A stretch of DNA of 19,723 bases from JACVRW01 sp035705985 (GCA_035705985.1 DASSVP010000190.1:1-19723); one strand, 5' to 3'; positions 6,234 through 13,781 are shown, numbered from the stretch's first letter. Program-made: numbers and translations. The notes: generated by a model from the letters alone, not told the origin.

Positions 6234-7036
6234 CAGAGCCGGACGGGAATGCCCGCCTCGCGCATCCGTTCCTTCGCCTCGCGCACCGTGTGCTGACCGT
6301 AGTGGAAGATCGAGGCGCACAGGACCGCGTCGGCGCCGCCCTGCTTCACGGCGTCCACGAGGTGTTCGAGCGAGCCCGCGCCTCCCGACGCGATCACGGG
6401 AACGTCGACGGTATCCGCGACCGCGCGCGTCAGCTCGAGCTCGTAGCCGTCCTCTGTCCCGTCCCGGTCCATGCTCGTCAGCAGGATCTCCCCCGCGCCG
6501 CGCTCCACGCCCTCGCGCGCCCATTCGATCGCGTCGCGCCCAACTGGCGTCCGGCCGCCGTTCACGTACACGCCGTAGTGCGCGTGGGGCCGGGCGGTGC
6601 CCGGACCGGAGCGATGCCGTTCGACGCCGTCGTCCTCGCGCCGCGCGTCGATCGCGAGCACAACGCACTGGGCGCCGAACACCTCCGCCAGCTCGGTGAG
6701 AAGCTCGGGCCGTGCGACGGCCGCCGAGTTCACCGACACCTTGTCCGCGCCGGCGTCGAGCACTGCCTGGGCGTCCTCCACCGCCCTGACGCCGCCGCCG
6801 ATCGTGAACGGGATGAAGACGTCGTCGGCACAGCGGCGCGCCAGCTCGGCGACCGTCTCGCGCTTCTCGGGCGACGCCGTGATGTCGAGGAAGACGATCT
6901 CGTCCGCGCCCTCGTCCTGGTAGCGCACGGCCAGCTCGACCGGGTCGCCCGCGTCGCGCAGGTTCACGAACTCCACGCCCTTCACCACGCGGCCCTTGTC
7001 CACGTCGAGGCAGGGGATCACGCGGCGGAGCAGCAT
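6233..7036 (-). CDS. hisF: Imidazole glycerol phosphate synthase cyclase subunit with an inserted loop
   Basis: HisF receives ammonia from HisH and converts PRFAR to imidazole glycerol phosphate and AICAR. The 267-residue TIM barrel has both catalytic aspartates, Asp11 (IPCLDVDKGRVVKG) and Asp130 (VVLAIDARR). Phosphate-binding elements TIGGGVR, KVSVNSAA, ILLTSMDRDGT and VIASGGAGSLEH are also present. Between residues about 137 and 154, in the loop after Asp130, there is an Arg/His/Pro-rich stretch (VERHRSGPGTARPHAHY) that usual HisF proteins lack. It is encoded by a copy of the dispersed palindromic repeat. The extra loop explains the length (family usually 250-258). The reading frame is intact and all motifs remain, so the enzyme is probably active. 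ATG overlaps the hisA stop as TGATG. Confidence 0.96.
   Translation of the reverse strand: MLLRRVIPCLDVDKGRVVKGVEFVNLRDAGDPVELAVRYQDEGADEIVFLDITASPEKRETVAELARRCADDVFIPFTIGGGVRAVEDAQAVLDAGADKVSVNSAAVARPELLTELAEVFGAQCVVLAIDARREDDGVERHRSGPGTARPHAHYGVYVNGGRTPVGRDAIEWAREGVERGAGEILLTSMDRDGTEDGYELELTRAVADTVDVPVIASGGAGSLEHLVDAVKQGGADAVLCASIFHYGQHTVREAKERMREAGIPVRL
6591..6620 (+). repeat. Dispersed palindromic repeat, copy 3, inside hisF
   Basis: This 30-bp stretch matches 26 of 30 bases of the last three quarters of copy 1 (1721-1750). CCGGGC-GGT-GCCCGG (6590-6604) forms a perfect 6-bp stem with a 3-nt loop. It is antisense to hisF and is translated there as part of an extra loop. The left 10 bases (6581-6590) match the other copies poorly, so the copy may be diverged or truncated. 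Confidence 0.8.
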
Positions 7037-7761
7037 CAGGCCCGGAGCGCCTCCTGGCCCTCGCGCACGCCGAAGCGGCGCTCGTAGAGCGCCCTGCCCG
7101 AGATCACGCCGGCCAGGTTCACGAGCCGCAGCGAGCGCAACGCGCGCAGGTCGTCGATCGACCCGATCCCACCGGAGTAGAGGAAGCGGCCGCGCACCGC
7201 CTCGGAGACCCGTCTGATCTCGTCGAGGTCCGGACCCGCGAGCATCCCGTCCCGGTCCACGTTCGTGTAGGCGAAGCGCGTGGCCCCCTGCGCCTGAAGC
7301 CGCCTGATCGCGTCCTCGCCGCGCATCTGCGTCTCGCGCGTCCAGCCCGCCACCGAGACCAGGCCGCCGCGCACGTCCACTCCGACGAGGATGCGCGAGG
7401 TGAAGGCGCTGAGCGCCTCGTCGAGCAGGTCCGGGTCCGTGAAGGCCGCCGTGCCGAGCACCACGCGTGACGCGCCCGCCGCCAGCGCCCTGCGGATCGA
7501 CGCGATCGAGCGGAGGCCTCCGCCCAGCTCCACCGGCACGTCCAGCTCTGAAGTGATCCGCTCCACGTGGTGGAGGTTCGCCGGCTCGCCCTCGCGCGCG
7601 CCGTCGAGATCCACGACGTGCAGGAAGCGCGCACCCTCCTCCACGAACGAACGGGCCGCCTCGAGCGGGTCATCGGCGTAGACGGTCTCGTCGTCGAAGT
7701 GGCCCTGGCGCAGCCGGACCGCCTTGCCGTCGCGGATGTCCACCGCCGGGAGCAGGATCAT
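7036..7761 (-). CDS. hisA: ProFAR isomerase HisA (possibly bifunctional PriA-like)
   Basis: HisA isomerises ProFAR to PRFAR in histidine synthesis by an Amadori rearrangement. The 241-residue TIM barrel has catalytic Asp8 (LLPAVDIRDGKAVRLRQG) and Asp129 (ILVGVDVRGG), the phosphate sites LGGGLRS and SGGIGS, and the FLHVVDLDGA strand. Many actinobacteria lack trpF and use a HisA-like PriA for both the His and Trp pathways. I cannot decide this from one sequence, so HisA is the safe name. The ATG at 7761 overlaps the hisH stop as ATGA; the longer open frame upstream is inside hisH and hisB and has no family similarity. It lies between hisH and hisF in the usual hisHAF order. Confidence 0.96.
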   Translation of the reverse strand: MILLPAVDIRDGKAVRLRQGHFDDETVYADDPLEAARSFVEEGARFLHVVDLDGAREGEPANLHHVERITSELDVPVELGGGLRSIASIRRALAAGASRVVLGTAAFTDPDLLDEALSAFTSRILVGVDVRGGLVSVAGWTRETQMRGEDAIRRLQAQGATRFAYTNVDRDGMLAGPDLDEIRRVSEAVRGRFLYSGGIGSIDDLRALRSLRLVNLAGVISGRALYERRFGVREGQEALRA

Positions 7762-8375
7762 CGCGACGCGAGCGAGACGAAGTTCTTCAGCAGCCGCAGC
7801 CCGTCCGGGCCGGACTTCTCGGGGTGCGACTGGAGGCCGTAGACCGGCGCCTGCTCCACCACGCTGACGAACTCGCCTCCGTACTCGGCGGTGCCCAGCA
7901 CCGCGTCGCCGTCCGCCGGCCGCGGTGCGAACGAGTTCGCGTGGTAGAACGCGCACGGCGCGGGCAGCCCCTCGTTCAGCGGGCTCGAGCGACGCCAGCT
8001 GACCGGGTTCCAGCCGATTTGCGGGACCTTCAGGCCGGGTGCGTCGAGCGCCTCGACCGGCCCGCGCAGCAGGCCGATCCCCTCGGCGCCGCCCAGCTCG
8101 GTGGTGGAGTCGAAGAGCAGCTGCATCCCCATGCAGAGGCCGATCACCGGCACCGAGGCCTCGACGCGCTCGCGCAGGAGCTGGTCGAGCTTGAGCTCGC
8201 GAACGCGCGCCATCGCCTTGGGCATCGCCCCCACGCCGGGCAGGACGATGCCGTCCGCCTCGCGCACACGCGCGTGATCGCTGGTCAGAAGCGGCTCGGC
8301 CCCCACCCGCTCGAGCGCCTTGCCGACCGAGCGCAGATTCCCCATCCCGTAGTCGAGGATCGCGATGCGCGTCAA
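7758..8375 (-). CDS. hisH: Imidazole glycerol phosphate synthase glutaminase subunit
   Basis: HisH hydrolyses glutamine and passes ammonia to HisF. The 205-residue class I glutamine amidotransferase has the complete triad: Cys81 in GLCMGMQ, His184 and Glu186 in QSHPEKS. The N-terminus IAILDYGMGNLRSVGKAL and the oxyanion element LPGVGAMPKAM are typical. VPQIGWNPV lies in the HisF interface region. The start is TTG at 8375, which overlaps the hisB stop as TTGA. This is the junction type seen throughout the operon, so the rare start codon is credible. Confidence 0.96.
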   Translation of the reverse strand: MTRIAILDYGMGNLRSVGKALERVGAEPLLTSDHARVREADGIVLPGVGAMPKAMARVRELKLDQLLRERVEASVPVIGLCMGMQLLFDSTTELGGAEGIGLLRGPVEALDAPGLKVPQIGWNPVSWRRSSPLNEGLPAPCAFYHANSFAPRPADGDAVLGTAEYGGEFVSVVEQAPVYGLQSHPEKSGPDGLRLLKNFVSLASR

Positions 8376-8959
8376 AGGACGCCCTTCGTCGAGGGCACGC
8401 CCGCGACGCGGTCGTCGAGCTCAACCGCCACGCGGAGAGCCCGCGCGAACGCCTTGAAGGACGCCTCGACCATGTGGTGAGCGTTCGTGCCGGCCTCCAC
8501 CCGCACGTGGAGGGTGAGCTTCGCCGCCCCGGCCAGCGCGCGGAGGAACTCCTCGGCGAGGTCGGTGTCGAAGTCGCCGACCCGGCCCGCCGGGAACTCG
8601 CCCTCGAACAGCGTGAACGGGCGGCCCGAGATGTCGATCGCCGCCGAGGCGCGCGCCTCGTCCATCGGCACGACGGCGTGCCCGAACCGGCGGATCCCGG
8701 CGCGGTCGCCGAGCGCCTCGTCGAGCGCCTGCCCCAGCGCGATCCCTGTGTCCTCGACCGTGTGGTGGGGCCCGGTCTCGAGGTCGCCGTCAACGTGCAC
8801 GTCGAGGTCGAGCAGGCCGTGCCGCGCCACCGCGTCGAGCAGGTGGTCGAAGAAGCGGACTCCGGTGGCGCGCTCGCCGCCGCCCGCGCCGTCGAGGTCC
8901 AGCGACAGCTGGACGTCGGTCTCGCCGGTGGTGCGATTGATCTGCGAGGTGCGGCTCAC
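8372..8959 (-). CDS. hisB: Imidazoleglycerol-phosphate dehydratase
   Basis: This monofunctional IGPD removes water from imidazole glycerol phosphate to give imidazole acetol phosphate. The 195 residues contain the two duplicated metal-binding motifs, HHTVED (65-70) and HHMVEA (161-166), which bind Mn in the 24-mer. FFDHLLDAVARHG, PMDEA and the C-terminal STKGVL end are typical. There is no HAD phosphatase part, so histidinol-phosphate phosphatase must be encoded elsewhere. The GTG start at 8959 overlaps the hisD stop (GTGA), and the stop overlaps the hisH start (TTGA). Confidence 0.97.
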   Translation of the reverse strand: MSRTSQINRTTGETDVQLSLDLDGAGGGERATGVRFFDHLLDAVARHGLLDLDVHVDGDLETGPHHTVEDTGIALGQALDEALGDRAGIRRFGHAVVPMDEARASAAIDISGRPFTLFEGEFPAGRVGDFDTDLAEEFLRALAGAAKLTLHVRVEAGTNAHHMVEASFKAFARALRVAVELDDRVAGVPSTKGVL

Positions 8960-10170
8960 GCGCGGCGCTCCATGGATTCGGCGTGCAAGGGGAAGCCCTC
9001 GGCCCGCGCGAGCGCGGCGCCGGAGGGCGCGAGGCGGCTCGCCGCCTCGGCGGGCAAGGATACGCGGGCCAGGCGGCGCCGGAAGGTCGCCGGAGACAGC
9101 GCCGACTGAAAACGTGCCGCCCCGCCGGTGGGAAGCACGTGATTCGAGCCGGCGACGTAGTCGCCGAAGGCCGTCCCGGCGCCGGCGCCGACGAATAGGC
9201 AGCCGGCGTTGCGAACCTGTGGCGCGAGCTCCTCCGCCTCCTCGCCGACGAGCTCCAGATGCTCGGGCGCGATCTCCTCGGCGAATCGCAGCGCCTCCGC
9301 CACATCGCCCGTCTGCACGAGCCGGGCCTCACCGTCGGGGCCCCCTTCCAGCGCCGCCGCCACGGCCTCGAGCAGGCCGGCGTCCGGGGATATGCACCAC
9401 ACCGGGCTGTCCGGCCCGTGCTCGGCCTGCGCCATCAGGTCGAGCGCGATCAGCTCCGGATCCGCGCCCGCGCCGGCGATCACGACGAGCTCGCTCGGCC
9501 CGGCGATGCCGTCGATCCCCACGCGGCCCACGACCTGCCTCTTGGCTTCCTGCACGTACGGGCTGCCCGGGCCGACGATCACGTCGACGGGCCGCACGGA
9601 TTCCGTGCCATACGCGAGCGCGGCGATCGCCTGGGCGCCTCCGATCCGGTACACCTCGGTCACCTGACAGAGCACGCAGGCGGCGAGGATCACCGGGTGC
9701 GCCCGGCCGCCAGGCCCCGGAGGGGCGCACACCACCACCTGCCTTACACCGGCGACGCGCGCGGTGACGGCCCCCATCACGACGGTCGAGGGGTACGGCG
9801 CCCGGCCGCCCGGCACGTAGACCGCGGCACGGCGCACCGGGTGCTCCGCGACCTCGACGGTGTGGCCCTCGGGGAGCACGACGGTCACCGACTCGTCGCG
9901 AATCTGCGCCTGCGCGACCGTCTGCACATTCGCGATCGCGGTCCGGAGGCCGGCGAGGACATCCGGCTCGAGGACGCCGACGGACGCCTCGAGCTCGTTC
10001 GCGTCCACCCGGAGCTGCTCCGGACCGAGCTCGGCGTGGTCGAAGCGCTCGGTGAAGTCCAGGACCGCGTCGTCGCCCCTCCGCCGGACCTCCTCGACGA
10101 TGGCCGCGACGGGCTCGGTGACGGTGAGCTCGGGCTCGCTGCGCCCGCGGGGACCGCGAACGACCCTCAC
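8956..10170 (-). CDS. hisD: Histidinol dehydrogenase
   Basis: HisD oxidises L-histidinol to L-histidine in two NAD-dependent steps with a Zn ion. The 404-residue protein has the zinc ligands expected by alignment: Gln248 and His251 in MAQAEHGPDSP, Asp337 in GDYVAGSNHVLPTGG, and His396 in LHAESMERR. The catalytic Glu-His pair is in APEHLEL. VYVPGGRAPYPSTVVM and GPSELVVIAGAGADP are also typical. The protein is slightly short at the N-terminus compared with the usual 420-440 residues. I chose the GTG at 10170 because it overlaps the hisG stop (GTGA), gives MRVVRGPRG, and the region upstream belongs to hisG. Confidence 0.96.
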   Translation of the reverse strand: MRVVRGPRGRSEPELTVTEPVAAIVEEVRRRGDDAVLDFTERFDHAELGPEQLRVDANELEASVGVLEPDVLAGLRTAIANVQTVAQAQIRDESVTVVLPEGHTVEVAEHPVRRAAVYVPGGRAPYPSTVVMGAVTARVAGVRQVVVCAPPGPGGRAHPVILAACVLCQVTEVYRIGGAQAIAALAYGTESVRPVDVIVGPGSPYVQEAKRQVVGRVGIDGIAGPSELVVIAGAGADPELIALDLMAQAEHGPDSPVWCISPDAGLLEAVAAALEGGPDGEARLVQTGDVAEALRFAEEIAPEHLELVGEEAEELAPQVRNAGCLFVGAGAGTAFGDYVAGSNHVLPTGGAARFQSALSPATFRRRLARVSLPAEAASRLAPSGAALARAEGFPLHAESMERRA

Positions 10171-10793
10171 GCGCGCAGCCGCTCCACGATCGAGTCGATC
10201 TGCTCCGCCTTGAGCTTGTGCGCAACCGGGTTGGCGATCAGCCGCGCGGTGCAGGTCGTGATGCGCTCGAACACGCGAAGATCGTTCTCCTCGAGCGTCC
10301 TGCCGGTGGCCGTGAGGTCCACGATCCCGTCGACGAGCCCCGTGAGCGGCGCGAGCTCCACCGAGCCTTTCACCTCCACGATCTCGGCCTGGCGACCGGT
10401 CGCGGCGAAGTGGTCGGCGGCGACGCGCGGGTACTTCGTGGCCACCCGGACGCGCCCGAGGCGGCGAAGCGCGTCGCCGATCGGGTCGCCGCGGTCGGGC
10501 GCAGCCACGACCATCTCGCACTCGCCGTAGCCGAGGTCGAGCAGCTCGTAGACCTTTCGGTTCGACTGCTCGAGCAGCACGTCCTTGCCGGTGACGCCGA
10601 TGTCCGCTGAGCCGTGCTCGACGTACGTCGGCACGTCGCTCGGGCGCATGGTCACGATGCCGACGTCCTCGAAGAGCAGCCTGCGATCGTTCAAGCGCAC
10701 CTCCGCAGTGTCGACCCCGAGGCCGTCGAGCATGTCCAGCGTCCCGGCGAAGAGCGCCCCGCGCGGGACCGCGATGGTCAGCCGGTCGCTCAC
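10167..10793 (-). CDS. hisG: ATP phosphoribosyltransferase catalytic subunit, short form
   Basis: HisG makes the first committed step of histidine synthesis: ATP plus PRPP gives phosphoribosyl-ATP. The 208 residues have the periplasmic-binding-protein-like fold of HisG (LTIAVPRGALFAGTLDML, MRPSDVPTYVEHGSADIGVTGKDVL, ATKYPRVAADHF) and the PRPP loop DLTATGRTLEENDL. The C-terminal regulatory ACT-like domain of the long form (about 290 residues) is absent, so it should need HisZ, which is encoded directly upstream. Long HisG is the rule in Mycobacterium and Streptomyces; the short form marks a different actinobacterial lineage. GTG start, overlapping the hisZ stop as GTGA. Confidence 0.96.
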   Translation of the reverse strand: MSDRLTIAVPRGALFAGTLDMLDGLGVDTAEVRLNDRRLLFEDVGIVTMRPSDVPTYVEHGSADIGVTGKDVLLEQSNRKVYELLDLGYGECEMVVAAPDRGDPIGDALRRLGRVRVATKYPRVAADHFAATGRQAEIVEVKGSVELAPLTGLVDGIVDLTATGRTLEENDLRVFERITTCTARLIANPVAHKLKAEQIDSIVERLRA

Positions 10794-11743
10794 CCGAGCG
10801 CCTCCTCGGCGGCCTGCGCCAGGTGCACGCGCTGGACGTCGAGCGCCAGCCCGCAGGCCGGCAAGTCGCGCCCGAAGCGGCCGATCAGCTCGTCGTAGCG
10901 CCCGCCGCCGCCCAGCGTGAAGCCCACGGCGGGGTCGTAGACCTCGAAGACCGACCCCGTGTAGTAGCCGAGCTCGCGCACGAGGCCGAGGTCGAAGATC
11001 ACGCGCTCCGCGACGCCTCGCCGCTCCAACTCGCGGCTCACGCGCCGAAGTCCTTCCAGCCCTGGAACGTCGCTCAGGATCTCCGGGCCTCCGCGGAGCT
11101 GCGGGAGCCTCACGAGCACGTCGTGTTCCTCGCCGCCGAGGCCGAGGGCGTCGACCTGATGCTCGAGGTCCACCAGGTCCCGCCTCGACAGCGCCTCGAG
11201 AATCGGCATGTGCCTCTCCTCCGAAACGCCGTAGGAGGCCAGGAGGTCGCGGTACAGCGCCCCGTCACCCACGCCCACGCGGTGCCGCCGCAGGCCGGCG
11301 CCGTCGAGCGCGGCGATCGTGAGCGCCACCACCTCGGCCTCGCCCTCGGCCCCGGACACCCCGATCAGCTCCACGCCGCCCTGAAGGAACTCGCGCGGCT
11401 CGCCCGCGCCGCGGTCGGTGGCGCGCCAGGCGCGCGCGAAGTACGAGAAGCGGAGCGGCGGGTCGGCGTCCGCATAGCGGGTGGCCACCACGCGGGCGAT
11501 CGGGATCGTCATGTCCGATCGGAGCGCGAGCACCGCGCCCTGCTCGTCGAAGGTCCGGTAGCGCGCACCCGCCGCGCGCTCCTCACCGCGCCGCAGCACG
11601 TCCTCGTACTCGAGCGCCGGGGTGTGGATCTCGCCGTAGCCGGCCTCGTCGAAGGCGGCCCGCATGCGGTCGCCGATCGCGCGCAGCTCCCGCATCTCCT
11701 CGGGGAGCACGTCGCGGGTGCCCGGAGGGATCGGGAAACTCAT
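10790..11743 (-). CDS. hisZ: ATP phosphoribosyltransferase regulatory subunit HisZ
   Basis: HisZ is a histidyl-tRNA synthetase paralogue with no aminoacylation role; it forms a complex with short HisG and gives histidine feedback control. The 317 residues start PIPPGTRDVLPEEMREL and keep the HisS-like motif 2 region (ALRSDMTIPIARVVATRY, RFSYFARAWR, EFLQGGVELIG). The glycine-rich GFTLGGGGRYDELIGRFGR, which resembles HisS motif 3, is near the C-terminus. It has no anticodon-binding domain, unlike HisS (about 420 residues). A GGAG Shine-Dalgarno sequence lies 6 nt before the ATG, and the start is 15 nt after the murA stop. It is therefore the first his gene and is translated independently of murA. 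Confidence 0.94.
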   Translation of the reverse strand: MSFPIPPGTRDVLPEEMRELRAIGDRMRAAFDEAGYGEIHTPALEYEDVLRRGEERAAGARYRTFDEQGAVLALRSDMTIPIARVVATRYADADPPLRFSYFARAWRATDRGAGEPREFLQGGVELIGVSGAEGEAEVVALTIAALDGAGLRRHRVGVGDGALYRDLLASYGVSEERHMPILEALSRRDLVDLEHQVDALGLGGEEHDVLVRLPQLRGGPEILSDVPGLEGLRRVSRELERRGVAERVIFDLGLVRELGYYTGSVFEVYDPAVGFTLGGGGRYDELIGRFGRDLPACGLALDVQRVHLAQAAEEALG

Positions 11744-11749
11744 GTCGCG

Positions 11750-11753
11750 CTCC
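11750..11753 (-). promoter_or_regulatory. Shine-Dalgarno site of hisZ
   Basis: GGAG on the minus strand, 6 nt before the hisZ ATG. It is worth noting because most other non-overlapping starts in this window have no such site. It fits internal reinitiation in a murA-hisZ mRNA. Confidence 0.7.
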
Positions 11754-11758
11754 GGCGC

Positions 11759-13060
11759 CTAGGCGGGCACGCGCTCGGCGGCGACGCGCTCGATGCGCGC
11801 GCCGAGCGACCGCAGTCGCTCGTCGATCCGCTCGTACCCGCGGTCGATCTGACGGATGTTGCCGATCTCCGAGGTGCCCTCGGCGCACAGCGCCGCGATG
11901 AGGATCGCCATGCCCGCGCGGATGTCCGGGCTCTCCATGCGCTCGCCGTGAAGACGGCCCGGGCCGCTTACGACCGCGCGGTGCGGGTCGCAGACGATCA
12001 CCCGAGCGCCCATCGTCACCAGCTTGTCGACGAAGTAGAGCCGGTTCTCGAACATCTTCTCGTGGATGAGGATGAGGCCGTCGGCCTGCGTGGCCATGGC
12101 CACGGCGATGCTGGTGAGGTCTGCGGGGAAGGCGGGCCATGGGCCGTCCTCGATCTTGGAGATGGCGTCGCCCGCGTCCGACTTGACGCGGAGCTCCTGG
12201 CCGGGCGGCACGACGACGTCGTTGCCCTCGTACTCGATCCGGCAGCCGAGCCGCTCGAAGGCGAGGCGCGTCATGCGGAGATCGTCCGGCACCGTGTCGC
12301 GGATGCGCAGCTCGCCCCCGGTGCAGGCCGCGAGCGCTATGAAGCTGCCCACCTCGATGTAGTCCGGGCCGATCGAGTAGTCGGCGCCGCCGAGCTCCTC
12401 CTGGCCGTGCACGATCATCAGGTTCGAGCCGATGCCCTCGATCCGCGCGCCCATCGCCATCAGGAGGCGAGCGAGGTCCTGAACGTGGGGCTCGGCCGCG
12501 GCGTTGTGGATCACGGTCGAGCCCGGCGTGAGCGCGGCGGCCATCAGGGCGTTCTCGGTGGCCATGACCGAGGGCTCGTCCATGAAGAAGTCGCAGGCGT
12601 GGAGGCCGTCGGGCGCGGACAGCCGGAACCAGTTTCGCTGCACGTTCACGTCCGCCCCGAGTGCGCGGAAGGCGTCCAGGTGCGGGTCGAGCCGGCGGCG
12701 TCCGATCACGTCGCCGCCGGGCGGCGGCATGTCGGCGCGGCCGCGGCGGGCAAGCAGCGGGCCGGCGAGCAGGAACGATGCGCGGATGCGCTCGGCCCAG
12801 TCGCGATCGACGTCCGAGTGGCTGAGCTCGTCCGCCTGGAGGGCGACCACGTTCTCGTCGCGCCACTCGACCTTGACGTCGAGGCGCCGCAGCAGCTCGA
12901 GCATCGCCTCCACGTCACGAATGCGCGGGATGTTGCGGAGTACTACCTCTTCCCGCGTGAGCAGGCACGCGGCGAGCGCGGGCAGCGCCGCGTTCTTGTT
13001 GCCGGCGGGTGTGATCGTGCCCTCGAGGGGCGTCCCGCCCTCGATGATGAACTTCTCCAT
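11759..13060 (-). CDS. murA: UDP-N-acetylglucosamine 1-carboxyvinyltransferase with Asp in place of the catalytic Cys
   Basis: MurA transfers enolpyruvate from PEP to UDP-GlcNAc, the first committed step of peptidoglycan synthesis. The 433-residue protein has the EPSP-synthase-like double fold. Lys22-Asn23 in PAGNKNAALPAL are at the same numbers as in E. coli. The FPADL base motif, MFENRLYFVDKL and the end DRGYERIDERLRSLGA are also present. The mobile active-site loop reads PGGDVIGRRRLDPH, so Asp117 stands where most MurA proteins have Cys. Asp at this place is known from Mycobacterium tuberculosis and Chlamydia and makes the enzyme insensitive to fosfomycin. The ATG at 13060 follows a TAATCT hexamer; the longer frame upstream is non-conserved. 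A MurA-like paralogue with another role is the main alternative. Confidence 0.9.
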   Translation of the reverse strand: MEKFIIEGGTPLEGTITPAGNKNAALPALAACLLTREEVVLRNIPRIRDVEAMLELLRRLDVKVEWRDENVVALQADELSHSDVDRDWAERIRASFLLAGPLLARRGRADMPPPGGDVIGRRRLDPHLDAFRALGADVNVQRNWFRLSAPDGLHACDFFMDEPSVMATENALMAAALTPGSTVIHNAAAEPHVQDLARLLMAMGARIEGIGSNLMIVHGQEELGGADYSIGPDYIEVGSFIALAACTGGELRIRDTVPDDLRMTRLAFERLGCRIEYEGNDVVVPPGQELRVKSDAGDAISKIEDGPWPAFPADLTSIAVAMATQADGLILIHEKMFENRLYFVDKLVTMGARVIVCDPHRAVVSGPGRLHGERMESPDIRAGMAILIAALCAEGTSEIGNIRQIDRGYERIDERLRSLGARIERVAAERVPA

Positions 13061-13073
13061 AGGCAGACGGATG

Positions 13074-13079
13074 AGATTA
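13074..13079 (-). promoter_or_regulatory. Candidate -10 box for the murA-his operon
   Basis: The minus strand reads TAATCT, then 13 nt, then the murA ATG. A start 6-8 nt downstream would leave a 5-7 nt leader with no ribosome site. The hexamer directly adjoins the end of repeat copy 2, so the repeat occupies the -35 region. Confidence 0.45.
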
Positions 13080-13119
13080 ACGGCATCGCTGCGCGCCGGG
13101 CACCGCCCTGCGCTTGCGC
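13080..13119 (-). repeat. Dispersed 40-bp palindromic repeat, copy 2
   Basis: On the minus strand this matches copy 1 (1711-1750) at 36 of 40 positions. GGGC-GGT-GCCC forms the inner stem, extended by GCGC on each side with one mismatch. It lies in the 118-bp divergent gap between murA and the HD-domain gene, upstream of both, so it may lie within or next to promoter DNA. Confidence 0.85.
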
Positions 13120-13161
13120 TACGACTTGAGCCCACACTCCCTGGATTCGGACGCTCCGCTG

Positions 13162-13167
13162 GATACC
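13162..13167 (+). promoter_or_regulatory. Candidate -10 box for the HD-domain gene
   Basis: GATACC lies 11 nt before the ATG at 13179. The surrounding GGATACY, a short C/G-rich spacer, then ATG resembles the start at 2388. No Shine-Dalgarno sequence is present; the -35 is unclear. Confidence 0.4.
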
Positions 13168-13178
13168 CTCTGCGGCGC

Positions 13179-13757
13179 ATGGCCGCTCCCAGCCGCGAAG
13201 AAGCCTGGGCTCTCGTCTGCGAGTGGACGCAGTCCGAGTCGCTCCGCAAGCACATGCTCGGCGTGGAGGCCGCCATGCGCGCGTACGCGCGGGAGTTCGG
13301 CGAGGACGAGGAGCTCTACGGGGTGACCGGGCTGCTCCACGACCTCGACTACGAGCGCTATCCGGACCTGGGGACCGGACACCCGCGCAAGGCGCTCGAG
13401 CTCTTCGAGGAGAAGGGCTATCCGCGCGAGTTGATCGGCGCGGTGGCCGGCCACGCGACCTTCCTCGGCGTGCCGCGCGAGACGCGGATGGCGAAGACGC
13501 TCTACGCGGTGGACGAGCTGTCCGGCTTCATCAGCGCCTGCGCCTACGTGCGGCCCGACGGCATTCACGGGATGACGCCGAAGTCCGTGAAGAAGAAGCT
13601 GAAGCAGCCCTCATTCGCGGCGGGGGTGAGCCGCGAGGAGGTGCGCGACGGCGCCGAGGAGCTGGGCGTCGACTTCGACCAGCACGTGGCGTTCGTGATC
13701 GCTGCGATGGAGGTGCAGGCCGACGAGCTGGGCTTGGGCCCGCGCGAAGCGGCCTAG
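13179..13757 (+). CDS. HD-domain protein (predicted metal-dependent phosphohydrolase)
   Basis: The 192-residue product has the HD-superfamily metal ligands in order: His25 (RKHMLGVEAAM), His54-Asp55 (LLHDLDYERYPD), His92 (AGHATF) and Asp112 (YAVDELSGFI). This small stand-alone type resembles the HDIG-domain hydrolases found widely in bacteria; proteins of this group act on nucleotides or phosphate esters, but the substrate here is unknown. The C-terminal helices (PKSVKKKLKQPSFAAGVSREEV) look typical of this subfamily. The ATG at 13179 was chosen because the HD similarity starts just after it and a promoter-like box precedes it. The upstream part of the frame is antisense to murA. dinB starts 37 nt downstream but has its own operator. 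Confidence 0.88.
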   Translation: MAAPSREEAWALVCEWTQSESLRKHMLGVEAAMRAYAREFGEDEELYGVTGLLHDLDYERYPDLGTGHPRKALELFEEKGYPRELIGAVAGHATFLGVPRETRMAKTLYAVDELSGFISACAYVRPDGIHGMTPKSVKKKLKQPSFAAGVSREEVRDGAEELGVDFDQHVAFVIAAMEVQADELGLGPREAA

Positions 13758-13781
13758 CCTGCATTCCGTCCTGCGGCGGCA

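Noticed and set aside
7888..7908. CGGTGCCCAGCACCG in hisH, similar to the repeat core
   Set aside because: It has only the CGGTGCCC part, lacks the GCGATGCCGT half and encodes normal HisH residues, so it is a chance palindrome.
7926..7942. CGAAC-GA-GTTCG in hisH, similar to a LexA box
   Set aside because: The spacer is 2 nt, not 4, and it lies in the middle of a gene, so it does not fit the LexA consensus.
9486..9500. GGCGATGCCGTCGATC in hisD, similar to the repeat end
   Set aside because: Only about 10 bases match, the CGGTGCCCGG core is missing and the codons belong to the conserved GIAGPSEL region.
10823..13129. A 768-codon plus-strand open frame opposite hisZ and murA
   Set aside because: It is antisense to two well-supported genes, has no recognisable domain and a composition (Arg, His, Val, Ala-rich) typical of a shadow frame in high-GC DNA. 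Similar long shadows lie opposite hisD, cca and icd.
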